A stretch of DNA of 6,415 nt from Coriobacteriia bacterium (GCA_009781525.1 WQXZ01000104.1:1-6415), one strand, 5' to 3'; counted from the stretch's first letter, positions 1 through 5,246 are shown. The notes: a model not told the origin generated them from the letters alone. Program-made: numbers and translations.

Positions 1-39
1 ACGGCTGGCAAACCACTTCACCCCGAATATGCAGATTGC

Positions 40-43
40 AAGG
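40..43 (+). promoter_or_regulatory. Ribosome binding site deciding the ruvX start
   Basis: AAGG lies six bases before the ATG at 50 and twelve before the ATG at 56. No purine-rich site precedes the ATG at 29. This favours the start at 50. The site is short, so the call is modest. Confidence 0.45.
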
Positions 44-49
44 TATACT

Positions 50-481
50 ATGCCGATGACGATTCTGGCTTTGGATATCGGCAAAGTTCGCACTGGAATA
101 GCTGTCAGCGATTCGAGCGAAACAGTTGCGTCTCCGTTGAGGGTGATCCCGACAGCGCAGCTTCTGGGTGGATCGGCTGAATTTCGCAGGCTGGTTTCTG
201 ACTATCACAACATACGTTTGCTGGTTGGTCTTCCGATTTCTTTAGATGGAGAAGAACACGCTCAAGCTTCATGGGTACGCGATGTAGCTGCAACTATTGC
301 TCAGACCTACAACCTTGAGCTTTTCTTCTACGACGAGAGGCGTAGTACCAGCCAGGCAACAGAGATGATGCGCGAGATGGGTTACAATGCTCGTACTATG
401 CGCGACAAAATCGACATGGTTGCAGCAGGTGTTTTTTTGCAAAGTTATCTGGATAGCCTGCGCAACGAAGGCAGGCAGTAG
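50..481 (+). CDS. ruvX: RuvX/YqgF family Holliday junction resolvase-like nuclease
   Basis: RNase H-fold nuclease of the YqgF/RuvX family. Family members are described as putative Holliday junction resolvases and, in E. coli, as acting in 5'-end processing of pre-16S rRNA; the protein is cytoplasmic. Numbered from the ATG at 50 (143 aa, a usual family length), the hallmarks are present. LALDIGKVRTGIAVSD at 6-21 carries the first catalytic Asp (D9), LLVGLPISLDG is at 57-67, YDERRSTSQA at 94-103 carries the acidic E96, and KIDMVAAGVFLQ at 120-131 carries D122. The frame is open upstream. The ATG at 29 would add seven unsupported residues, whereas the ATG at 50 has AAGG six bases upstream. The ATG at 56 (MTILALDIG) is a third option. 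The gene is followed after 2 nt by mltG, an arrangement common in Gram-positive bacteria that implies co-transcription. The promoter lies outside the window. Family assignment is secure; the exact start is less so. Confidence 0.93.
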   Translation: MPMTILALDIGKVRTGIAVSDSSETVASPLRVIPTAQLLGGSAEFRRLVSDYHNIRLLVGLPISLDGEEHAQASWVRDVAATIAQTYNLELFFYDERRSTSQATEMMREMGYNARTMRDKIDMVAAGVFLQSYLDSLRNEGRQ

Positions 482-483
482 CT

Positions 484-2064
484 ATGGCCGCGAGGCACTC
501 TAGAGAGAATACTCCTGACACTGGTTCGAGAGGTGGTAGGGGTGGTAGTTTTGCTGATTCGGACTCGACCCAGCGTCGGCAGAGTAGTCAGCAGTCCCCA
601 ACCGGGCGGCAGGCACCGCAGCAAGCCCGGAAGCAGCCGACCACCCGGCAGCAAACCCCAGCCGGTGCGCTACCCCGGCAGCCGCAGCAAGCCCGGAAGC
701 AGCCGACCACCCGGCAGCAAACCCCAGCCGGTGCGCTACCCCGGCAGCAAACCCCAACCAGGCGGCAGGCATCTCGGCTGCCCGACCCAGGGCTAGCCGA
801 CCATCGGTTGCCCGACCCCAAGCCAATCAACAACAAGCAAGCAACTGCGCAGGCTGCGCAGCAGGCAGCGCAAACCCGCCGCGCTCAAATGGCAGCGCGC
901 AAGAATACTGCCAAAGCCAAGCAGCGCTCCATTCGTGCCGTGAGAACGAGGGACGCAGCCGAGAGGCGCGAGGGTTTATCCAGAGGTGAAATGCTTAAGC
1001 GATCCGGTCGATCTCTACTCACGCCGATCATCGCTATTGTATGCCTTGTTGTGCTGTCAGGTACCGCTTTCTTTTTGGGGCTGCCAAAACTGCAGGCGCT
1101 GTTCAAACCGCCTGAATTCGTGTCGGGGGTCGAGGTCGAGGTCTACATTCCCGAGGGGTCTTCAGCGCGGCAGATCGCTCAAACTCTGAAAGATAAGGGT
1201 GTCATTGCCGATGCAAGTGAGTTTCTCAGTGTCTGCCGCAGCCTTGCTGTCACTGACAGCCTGAAGCCTGGAAGATACCATCTGGTGTCGGGCATGCCGC
1301 TGGATGAGCTGGCGGCATTATTGGTCGCAGGGCCACCGGACAACAGCAATCGGCTGACGATTCCCGAGGGATTCACCGTTGAGCAGACCGCGGCAAGAGT
1401 TGAGGAAGCATGTGGGATCTCGGCAGAAAGCTTTCTCGCAGAGGCAAATAACGCAGCCAAGTACGAAGCTGATTATTCATTTCTAAAGGGATGTTATAAC
1501 AATTCACTAGAGGGGTTTCTGTATCCGAAGACCTACCAGATCCCGCTCGGAGCCGATGCTCAATACGTCGTGCGCACACTGCTGAATCAGTTTTCGATAG
1601 AGACCCAGGGAATCGACTGGGGTTTCGCCGAGTCGCGCGGCCTATCAGCCTATGATGTCGTGGTCATGGGATCGCTGATCGAGCGCGAGACCGCGATTCC
1701 TGAAGAACGCGAGCTGGTTGCATCCGTTATCTACAATCGGCTGCGCAATGGCACTGCTCTGCAGATCGATGCGACCATCGTCTACGCACTGAACGACAGC
1801 GAGCGCAACTACAGCGAACGACCGCTGCTCTATTCTGACCTGGAGGTCAACAGTCCCTACAACACATACAAGAATGTCGGGCTGCCGCCAGGTCCTATTT
1901 GCTCACCACGCGCACTGTCGATCCAGGCTGCCGCGAAACCTGCGGATACCAGCTATTACTACTACGTGTTGACCTCATTGGAAGGCTACCACACTTTCTG
2001 CACCACCCTTGAAGAGTTCAACGCCGCCCAAGCTGAGTACCGACGCGTCTTCGGGCTTGATTAG
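484..2064 (+). CDS. mltG: Endolytic transglycosylase MltG (YceG-like) with long repeat-rich cytoplasmic N-terminus
   Basis: Membrane-anchored murein lytic transglycosylase that cuts within nascent glycan strands and is thought to set their length. Of 526 residues, about 1-178 are a Gln/Pro/Arg/Ala-rich, probably disordered cytoplasmic segment. It contains two identical 22-residue repeats (45-66 and 67-88, unit beginning PQQARKQPTTRQQ) and a duplicated RLPDP (98-102, 108-112). A basic stretch precedes one transmembrane helix (about 179-201). Outside lie a LysM-like subdomain (about 216-283) and the YceG catalytic domain (about 291-526). GSLIERETA (397-404) aligns with the E. coli motif carrying the catalytic Glu, making E400 the likely catalytic residue. 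ERELVASVIYNRL, LQIDATIVYAL, SPYNTY and GLPPGPICSP are further family signatures. E. coli MltG is roughly 340 aa, so the excess is almost all the N-terminal tail. The gene starts 2 nt after ruvX with GAAGG 12 nt upstream. The partner expected from the family is the elongasome cell-wall machinery. Confidence 0.95.
   Translation: MAARHSRENTPDTGSRGGRGGSFADSDSTQRRQSSQQSPTGRQAPQQARKQPTTRQQTPAGALPRQPQQARKQPTTRQQTPAGALPRQQTPTRRQASRLPDPGLADHRLPDPKPINNKQATAQAAQQAAQTRRAQMAARKNTAKAKQRSIRAVRTRDAAERREGLSRGEMLKRSGRSLLTPIIAIVCLVVLSGTAFFLGLPKLQALFKPPEFVSGVEVEVYIPEGSSARQIAQTLKDKGVIADASEFLSVCRSLAVTDSLKPGRYHLVSGMPLDELAALLVAGPPDNSNRLTIPEGFTVEQTAARVEEACGISAESFLAEANNAAKYEADYSFLKGCYNNSLEGFLYPKTYQIPLGADAQYVVRTLLNQFSIETQGIDWGFAESRGLSAYDVVVMGSLIERETAIPEERELVASVIYNRLRNGTALQIDATIVYALNDSERNYSERPLLYSDLEVNSPYNTYKNVGLPPGPICSPRALSIQAAAKPADTSYYYYVLTSLEGYHTFCTTLEEFNAAQAEYRRVFGLD
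616..748 (+). repeat. Two exact 66-bp tandem repeats inside mltG
   Basis: Bases 616-681 and 682-747 are identical over 66 bp, and the first base of a third unit matches at 748. The unit length is a multiple of three, so copy number can change without breaking the frame. Each unit encodes 22 residues of the cytoplasmic tail of MltG. Downstream, CCCCGGCAGCAAACCCCA echoes part of the unit again. Identity at every base, including third codon positions, indicates a recent duplication or ongoing homogenisation rather than ancient protein repeats. Confidence 0.95.
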
Positions 2065-2121
2065 GCAGGGTAGGCAGGGCAAACGAGGCTGGGTGCGGTA
2101 TCCGGACATGCGCCAAACGCA

Positions 2122-2676
2122 ATGGTAGAGCAAACGAAAAAAGCACGTAAAAACCGCGTTCTGGTGCCAGACCGCTACCTCGAGTCGGTAGTGCTACTCA
2201 CGCCCGACTGGCTACGAGCAAACGGCATTGAGGCGCTACTGCTTGACATCGACAACACGCTGGTTTCACGCGCCACTCAGCAGATTCCCGACGACGTACG
2301 AGCGTGGATCGACTTGCTCATCGCCCAGGATTTCAAGCTGCACCTGATAACCAACAACTGGCACAAAGTGGTACTCCAGACCGCCGAAAACCTCTTGCTG
2401 CCGATTATCTACAAAGCCATGAAGCCGCTGCCGATAAGCCCCCTCCGCGCCCTCCGCCGTCTGGGAGTAAAGCGCCACCAAACCATCCTGGTCGGCGACC
2501 AGATGATGACCGACATTTTCGCAGCCAAACTACTGCGCATGCGCTCCGCTCTGGTTCAACCTCTGACCCAAACCGATCTGACCCATACCAAGCTTCTCAG
2601 AAATGTGGAGAAGATCTTGCTTGGCGCAAGGCAGCCGGAGGCTGATAGAAGCGAACTCGATGGGGACGGCATTTGA
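2122..2676 (+). CDS. yqeG: YqeG family HAD IIIA-type phosphatase
   Basis: Haloacid dehalogenase superfamily phosphatase of the YqeG type (184 aa, a usual size). HAD motif I is LLLDIDNTLV (39-48), with nucleophile D42 and acid/base D44. Motif II is LITNN with T77. The motif III lysine is K101 in KAMKPLP. Motif IV is VGDQMMTDI with D126 and D131. All catalytic positions are intact. There is no signal peptide or membrane segment, so it is cytoplasmic. The substrate is not known from the sequence. The family also includes yeast Gep4, a phosphatidylglycerophosphate phosphatase, so a lipid-phosphate role is possible but only inferred. The gene lies 57 nt after mltG with no terminator seen between, and probably ends the ruvX-mltG-yqeG transcription unit. 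The start at 2122 is the only nearby ATG in frame. It lacks a convincing Shine-Dalgarno sequence, which suggests translational coupling or read-through from upstream. Confidence 0.92.
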   Translation: MVEQTKKARKNRVLVPDRYLESVVLLTPDWLRANGIEALLLDIDNTLVSRATQQIPDDVRAWIDLLIAQDFKLHLITNNWHKVVLQTAENLLLPIIYKAMKPLPISPLRALRRLGVKRHQTILVGDQMMTDIFAAKLLRMRSALVQPLTQTDLTHTKLLRNVEKILLGARQPEADRSELDGDGI

Positions 2677-2720
2677 GGTCGGACGCGACTTGAGGTATGC
2701 GATTAAGACCGGATCGCTCC

Positions 2721-2768
2721 GCCACCAGGTGACCACCTCCAGCTGCCACCAGGTGACCGCCACCAGCC
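2721..2768 (+). repeat. 24-bp tandem repeat (about two copies)
   Basis: GCCACCAGGTGACC occurs at 2721-2734 and again at 2745-2758, giving a 24-bp period over 2721-2768. The 14-bp core is exact and the other 10 bp of the unit are partly conserved. The core contains the palindrome GGTGACC. The array lies just downstream of yqeG, at the start of the C/A-rich block. Confidence 0.75.
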
Positions 2769-2849
2769 CGCAGCCAGCGGCCTGACATCAACCACCACCG
2801 GCTCGCAGCCTGCAGCCATAGCCTGCCACCACCGCCCCGCAGCTCGCCA

Positions 2850-2870
2850 CCCCAACCCCAACCCCAGCCC
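2850..2870 (-). other. G-quadruplex motif (minus strand)
   Basis: On the + strand there are CCCC tracts at 2850-2853, 2856-2859 and 2862-2865, then CCC at 2868-2870, each separated by two bases. The minus strand therefore carries four G-tracts of 3-4 with 2-nt loops, which fits a standard intramolecular G-quadruplex pattern. Two of the loops are TT, giving a telomere-like TTGGGG unit. Any biological role here is inference. Confidence 0.75.
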
Positions 2871-2918
2871 GCATCCACAGCCAGCCTTGTACGCAACCTG
2901 TGTGGACCATGGCAAGAG

Positions 2919-3066
2919 TTCGTAACAGTTTTTTGCGGTTTAGTACAGAATCAGCCCCTTTAACAGCCTCAAAAAGACGATAAACGAGCCAAATAGCGCA
3001 ATATACCGGCTTTTTGGCGATAAACACGCACGGTTTTTGTACTAAACCGCAAAAAACTGTTACGAA
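2919..3066. repeat. 148-bp element with perfect 29-bp terminal inverted repeats
   Basis: The left arm (2919-2947, beginning TTCGTAACAGTTTTTTGCGG) is the exact reverse complement of the right arm (3038-3066). The 90-bp spacer (2948-3037) has a nearly concentric inner inverted repeat, CAAAAAG at 2970-2976 and CTTTTTG at 3010-3016. It also has a direct repeat CGATAAAC at 2978-2985 and 3018-3025. There is no open frame of note. The element is more A+T-rich than the C-rich DNA to its left. It has no immediate target-site duplication and no U-tract after the right arm, so it is not an ordinary terminator. It could be a miniature non-autonomous mobile element, a dispersed intergenic palindrome, a structured RNA, or an invertible segment. 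I cannot choose between these from one copy. Confidence 0.9.
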
Positions 3067-3234
3067 TCCACAGCGACGACTTCGAGAAGCTTACCTGAAG
3101 CCTGCTGCGCTGAAGACACGGTGCGATTACAAGTACCTACCACCACCTCATGCGCTCTCTCACTGCCCCGGCTTACCACCACAACTCGCCGCAACATACG
3201 CGCTCCTACCATCTCGACCAGCTGTAGATTCAGG

Positions 3235-3264
3235 TTGTCGCAAACCAGCAGTTCGGCGTATAGT
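3235..3264 (+). promoter_or_regulatory. Candidate sigma70-type promoter of the M24 peptidase gene
   Basis: TTGTCG (3235-3240) and TATAGT (3259-3264) are separated by 18 bp, close to TTGACA and TATAAT. Transcription would start near 3271, giving a leader of about 30 nt before the ATG at 3302. This fits an independently transcribed gene, as expected after a 625-bp gap. Confidence 0.6.
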
Positions 3265-3275
3265 ATCGTTAACAA

Positions 3276-3287
3276 AAAACTAGTTTT
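3276..3287. promoter_or_regulatory. 12-bp perfect palindrome in the M24 gene leader
   Basis: AAAACTAGTTTT is a perfect palindrome just downstream of the predicted transcription start, between the -10 box and the Shine-Dalgarno sequence GGGAG (3290-3294). The position would suit a dimeric repressor operator. No family-specific operator is recognised, and A/T-rich palindromes of this size can arise by chance. Confidence 0.3.
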
Positions 3288-3301
3288 CTGGGAGTGTTGA
3301 T

Positions 3302-4465
3302 ATGTCTACAGATATTCGTTTGAAACGATTGAATGATTCATTACTTGAGAAAGAGCTTGACGCCTATCTGGCAACTCGCACATCCGATATCCGCTGGCTA
3401 ACCGGCTTTAGCGGAGTGTTTGACGAGGAAGTTGCCCATGCTTTGCTGGTTGCGTCGTCACGTCTGGTTGCAGACCCGCTACGATTGTTGCATACAGATA
3501 TGCGCTACGCAGGAGCGATGAAGGCGCAGAGCAGTGGTGTATTGGATGTGCTGGATGGCGAGCGTAAGGCACACAGCCTGTTTGTGGTTGAACAGCTAAA
3601 GGCAATCGGTGTGACACCTGCTGGCGGTGGCGGTGTAGCCCAAACCGGTGAGCCACTGAAAATCGGTATCGAAGCAGACTTGCCACTCTCCAGCTATCGC
3701 GCACTGGTCAAAGCTCTAGATGAAGCAGAGATCGGTGCTTATGAGCTGGTTGAGATTGCTGCTTTGGTCGAGCAGTTGCGTGCGCTAAAAGATGCAGTAG
3801 AGATCGAGACGATGAGAACCGCCCAGCAGATAACTGATGCCGGTTTCGCCCACATGTTAGAGTTCATCAAGCCAGGGCTGACCGAGTTTGAGGTGGCTGT
3901 TGAACTGGAATTCTTCATGCGCAAGAATGGCTCAAAAGGTCTGGCTTTCGGTGTGATTGTTGGCAGTGGACCAAACTCGGCTAATCCACATGCAATACCA
4001 GGAGACAGGGTTATTGAGCAAGGTGACCTGATAGTGCTTGACTTTGGTGCAAAACTGGATGACTACCGCACTGATATGACGCGCACTGTCGCGGTCGGCA
4101 AGGCATCCGAGCGCCAGCGTGAGATTTATAACACAGTGCTTGAAGCGCAGCTGGCAGTGCTTGAGATGATGAAGCCTGGCGTTCCGCTGGTCGATCCATT
4201 TAACAAAGTTAACGAGATATTCGCAGCTCACGGCTTCGATGCACTCAGCCATGGCTTGGGACACGGTGTCGGCATTGACATCCACGAGTCACCGACCATG
4301 GGACTGAACGCTGTCGGTGAACTAGCTCCAGGGCAGATTCTGACCGTAGAACCAGGTATCTATATCGAGGGACACGGTGGAGTTCGCATCGAGGACTTCG
4401 GCGTAGTAACCGCAGACGGTTTCGACAACTTTACCGCGTCACCCAAGCAGTTGATCGAGCTGTAG
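3302..4465 (+). CDS. M24 family Xaa-Pro peptidase (aminopeptidase P/prolidase-like)
   Basis: Cytoplasmic dinuclear-metal peptidase of the pita-bread fold, likely releasing residues or dipeptides at X-Pro bonds. It has 387 residues: a creatinase-like N-terminal domain (about 1-155, with RWLTGFSGVF at 31-40) and the M24 catalytic domain (about 163-380). All five metal ligands are visible: D247 (VLDFGA), D258 (TDMTRT), H321 (GLGHGVG), E350 (VEPGIY) and E364 (RIEDFG). H230 in NPHAIPG matches the usual extra active-site His. A Gly-rich loop around 104-118 (PAGGGG) makes it slightly longer than typical 350-370 aa members. There is no signal peptide. The ATG at 3302 has GGGAG seven bases upstream and its own promoter candidate at 3235-3264. 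In related genomes a gene of this kind is often near efp, but efp is not next door here. Whether it is PepP-like or PepQ-like cannot be settled from sequence alone. Confidence 0.93.
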   Translation: MSTDIRLKRLNDSLLEKELDAYLATRTSDIRWLTGFSGVFDEEVAHALLVASSRLVADPLRLLHTDMRYAGAMKAQSSGVLDVLDGERKAHSLFVVEQLKAIGVTPAGGGGVAQTGEPLKIGIEADLPLSSYRALVKALDEAEIGAYELVEIAALVEQLRALKDAVEIETMRTAQQITDAGFAHMLEFIKPGLTEFEVAVELEFFMRKNGSKGLAFGVIVGSGPNSANPHAIPGDRVIEQGDLIVLDFGAKLDDYRTDMTRTVAVGKASERQREIYNTVLEAQLAVLEMMKPGVPLVDPFNKVNEIFAAHGFDALSHGLGHGVGIDIHESPTMGLNAVGELAPGQILTVEPGIYIEGHGGVRIEDFGVVTADGFDNFTASPKQLIEL

Positions 4466-4661
4466 CAGCTGAAGATTGCCGCAAGGTCGCTGTGCAGCTG
4501 CAACACCACGCAGCGTCGAGTTGCAACAACGCAAAGTGGCGCCGAACCGCCACGCCACGCACCTCCACACGCCGAGTTGCAACAACGCGAAGGGCGCCGC
4601 ACCGCCACGCCACGCTACGCACCGCCGCGCCGCGCGGTCGCTCCAGGCAGAGCAACGTGAT
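4466..4661. repeat. Convergent intergenic region with imperfect 43-44-bp direct repeats
   Basis: The gap between the two convergent genes is GC-rich and repetitive. A unit starting CGAGTTGCAACAACGC at 4517-4560 recurs at 4573-4615 (56-bp offset) with two substitutions and one deleted base. A weaker partial unit precedes it around 4494-4515 (CAGCTGCAACACCACGCAGC). CGCCACGCCACGC words continue to about 4620. No intrinsic terminator with a U-tract is seen for either gene. Open frames across the region are repeat-derived and lack ribosome sites, so I do not call a gene. Confidence 0.8.
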
Positions 4662-5027
4662 CTACTCCAGATGTTCGGCAAACTGGATGCGCATACCATC
4701 CGGATCGCTGAAAAAGATAAACCTGATCGACGCGTTTGGCGACCGAGGGTCTTCGTAGGCGATTTTCTTCTCGGTCAGCAAAGCCATCTTGTCGTCGAGC
4801 GAGTCGACTTCGAAACCCCAGGAGATGTCGCTGCCGACATTGGTCTCGCGGCCTTCGGCGTCGGCAATCAGCTCGATTTCGGTGTCGCCAGCCCCGCCCA
4901 TGAAGGCGATTTCGCTGCCAGAGCCAGATGCGAATCGGCGGCTGACCGAGAGACCCAGAATCTCCTCATAGAAACGAATGCTTGCATCAAGGTTCTTGAC
5001 TCGTAATGTGCTCCACAAAAACTTCAT
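4662..5027 (-). CDS. VOC superfamily (glyoxalase I-like fold) protein, metal ligands mostly replaced
   Basis: A 121-aa single-module vicinal-oxygen-chelate protein. The N-terminal LRVKNLDASIRFYEEILGL (8-26), IAFMGG and IELIAD in the middle, and FFSDPDGMRIQFAE (105-118) follow the glyoxalase I pattern with its two beta-alpha-beta-beta-beta repeats. Lengths match the family. Against the E. coli GloA ligands (H5, E56, H74, E122), only the second is kept (E52). The others appear as W5, S69 (next to D68) and Q115. It is therefore unlikely to be a standard Ni/Zn lactoylglutathione lyase. It may use a different metal site or act as a metal-free binding protein, for example in small-molecule resistance or sensing. 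The substrate is unknown. The start at 5027 is strongly supported by GGAGGAG six bases upstream. It is transcribed divergently from the radical SAM gene and converges on the peptidase gene. Confidence 0.88.
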   Translation of the reverse strand: MKFLWSTLRVKNLDASIRFYEEILGLSVSRRFASGSGSEIAFMGGAGDTEIELIADAEGRETNVGSDISWGFEVDSLDDKMALLTEKKIAYEDPRSPNASIRFIFFSDPDGMRIQFAEHLE

Positions 5028-5033
5028 CGTTTA

Positions 5034-5040
5034 CTCCTCC
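5034..5040 (-). promoter_or_regulatory. Strong Shine-Dalgarno site of the VOC gene
   Basis: The minus strand reads GGAGGAG, six bases before the ATG at 5027. It is the most canonical ribosome site in the window and fixes the start of the VOC gene. Confidence 0.85.
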
Positions 5041-5077
5041 CACTTCCCAACACCACGTTTAAGTCGTTATTGCCACT

Positions 5078-5086
5078 ATAGTAGCA
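5078..5086 (-). promoter_or_regulatory. Candidate extended -10 promoter of the VOC gene
   Basis: The minus strand reads TGCTACTAT, an extended -10 (TG-N-TACTAT), about 50 nt upstream of the VOC start codon. TATAGT, offset by three bases (5075-5080), is an alternative -10. No good -35 box is seen 16-18 bp upstream, as is common for extended -10 promoters. The predicted leader is about 43 nt. Confidence 0.4.
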
Positions 5087-5098
5087 GTTCCGATTGTT

Positions 5099-5112
5099 AT
5101 GCGTTAGCGCAT
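5099..5112. promoter_or_regulatory. Small inverted repeat in the divergent promoter region
   Basis: ATGCG and CGCAT flank a TTAG centre, a perfect 5-bp inverted repeat. It sits where the -35 region of the VOC promoter would be, so it could be an operator. It is short and unassigned. Confidence 0.25.
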
Positions 5113-5187
5113 GGTCACAGGAGCCATCATTTGCTATCAGGGAATTCTGTTGGCGCGCTCGAAAGCACGCACAACCATCCACAATGC

Positions 5188-5216
5188 TTGACCAAGAACA
5201 AATGTTCGTATACAAT
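5188..5216 (+). promoter_or_regulatory. Sigma70-type promoter of the radical SAM gene
   Basis: TTGACC (5188-5193), a 17-bp spacer and TACAAT (5211-5216) make the best promoter match in the window, one base off consensus in each box. Transcription should start near 5223, giving a leader of about 37 nt before the ATG at 5260. The spacer is largely filled by a LexA-type operator, so the promoter is probably repressed until SOS induction. Confidence 0.8.
5195..5208. promoter_or_regulatory. LexA (SOS) box
   Basis: AGAACAAATGTTCG contains the GAAC-N4-GTTC core of Gram-positive LexA sites (consensus CGAAC-RNRY-GTTYG). The central AAAT fits RNRY, and only the first base (A for C) departs. It lies exactly between the -35 and -10 boxes of the radical SAM promoter, a position where LexA would block RNA polymerase. 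The match and placement are seen in the sequence; binding is inferred. Confidence 0.75.
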
Positions 5217-5246
5217 AAGGGGAGAAATTCACCATTTTTCACCTTC

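Larger units (their letters stand above)
2677..3301. other. 625-bp geneless region: low-complexity block, inverted-repeat element, promoter
   Basis: No convincing protein gene is seen on either strand. Open frames here are short, overlap one another and have repeat-derived composition. About 2720-2890 is C/A-rich on the + strand (repeated CCACC, CAGCC and CAACCCC words). 2919-3066 is a more A+T-rich element with perfect terminal inverted repeats. 3067-3230 is unremarkable, with short TACCACCAC words repeated. 3235-3300 holds the promoter and leader of the M24 peptidase gene. No intrinsic terminator with a U-tract was found after yqeG. Confidence 0.8.

Noticed and set aside
1..49. Possible 3' end of an upstream gene such as alaS
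   Set aside because: All three + frames were read. One stops at 57-59 after a short tail (GWQTTSPRICRLQGILCR) that I do not recognise, and one is the ruvX frame itself. No AlaS-like C-terminus is visible, so no gene is called.
2760..2767. E. coli Chi octamer on the minus strand (CCACCAGC on +)
   Set aside because: Chi sequences are lineage-specific, the organism is not an enterobacterium, and the match falls in repetitive CCACC-rich DNA where it is expected by chance.
2530..2915. Several minus-strand open frames of 70-99 codons over the end of yqeG and the C/A-rich block
   Set aside because: They overlap one another in different frames, are Gly/Trp/Arg-rich because of the repeats, lack ribosome sites and show no domain. 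They are shadows of low-complexity DNA.
2948..3037. Promoter inside the spacer of the inverted-repeat element, which would make it a phase-variable switch
   Set aside because: TTAACA and GATAAA on the + strand, and TTTATC and TATATT on the minus strand, have box spacings near 13 bp, too short for sigma70. Inversion is kept only as one untested possibility for the element.
2873..3074. 9-bp direct repeat ATCCACAGC at 2873-2881 and 3066-3074 as a target-site duplication of the inverted-repeat element
   Set aside because: The left copy lies 37 bp outside the left arm while the right copy overlaps the end of the right arm, so the geometry is asymmetric. It is probably coincidence, though worth comparing with an empty site in a relative.
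3014..3283. 89-codon + strand and 71-codon minus-strand frames upstream of the M24 gene
   Set aside because: Both begin inside or at the inverted-repeat element or cross the promoter. They lack good ribosome sites and recognisable motifs, and overlap antisense to each other.
4465..4501. GCAGCTG/CAGCTGC inverted repeat as a terminator after the M24 gene
   Set aside because: The stem is only 7 bp with a 23-nt loop and no U-tract follows. CAGCTG is self-complementary, which makes such matches common.
4476..5006. 176-codon + strand frame across the repeats and antisense to the VOC gene
   Set aside because: Its second half is a reverse-strand shadow of the well-supported VOC gene and its first half is repeat-derived. 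It has no Shine-Dalgarno site.
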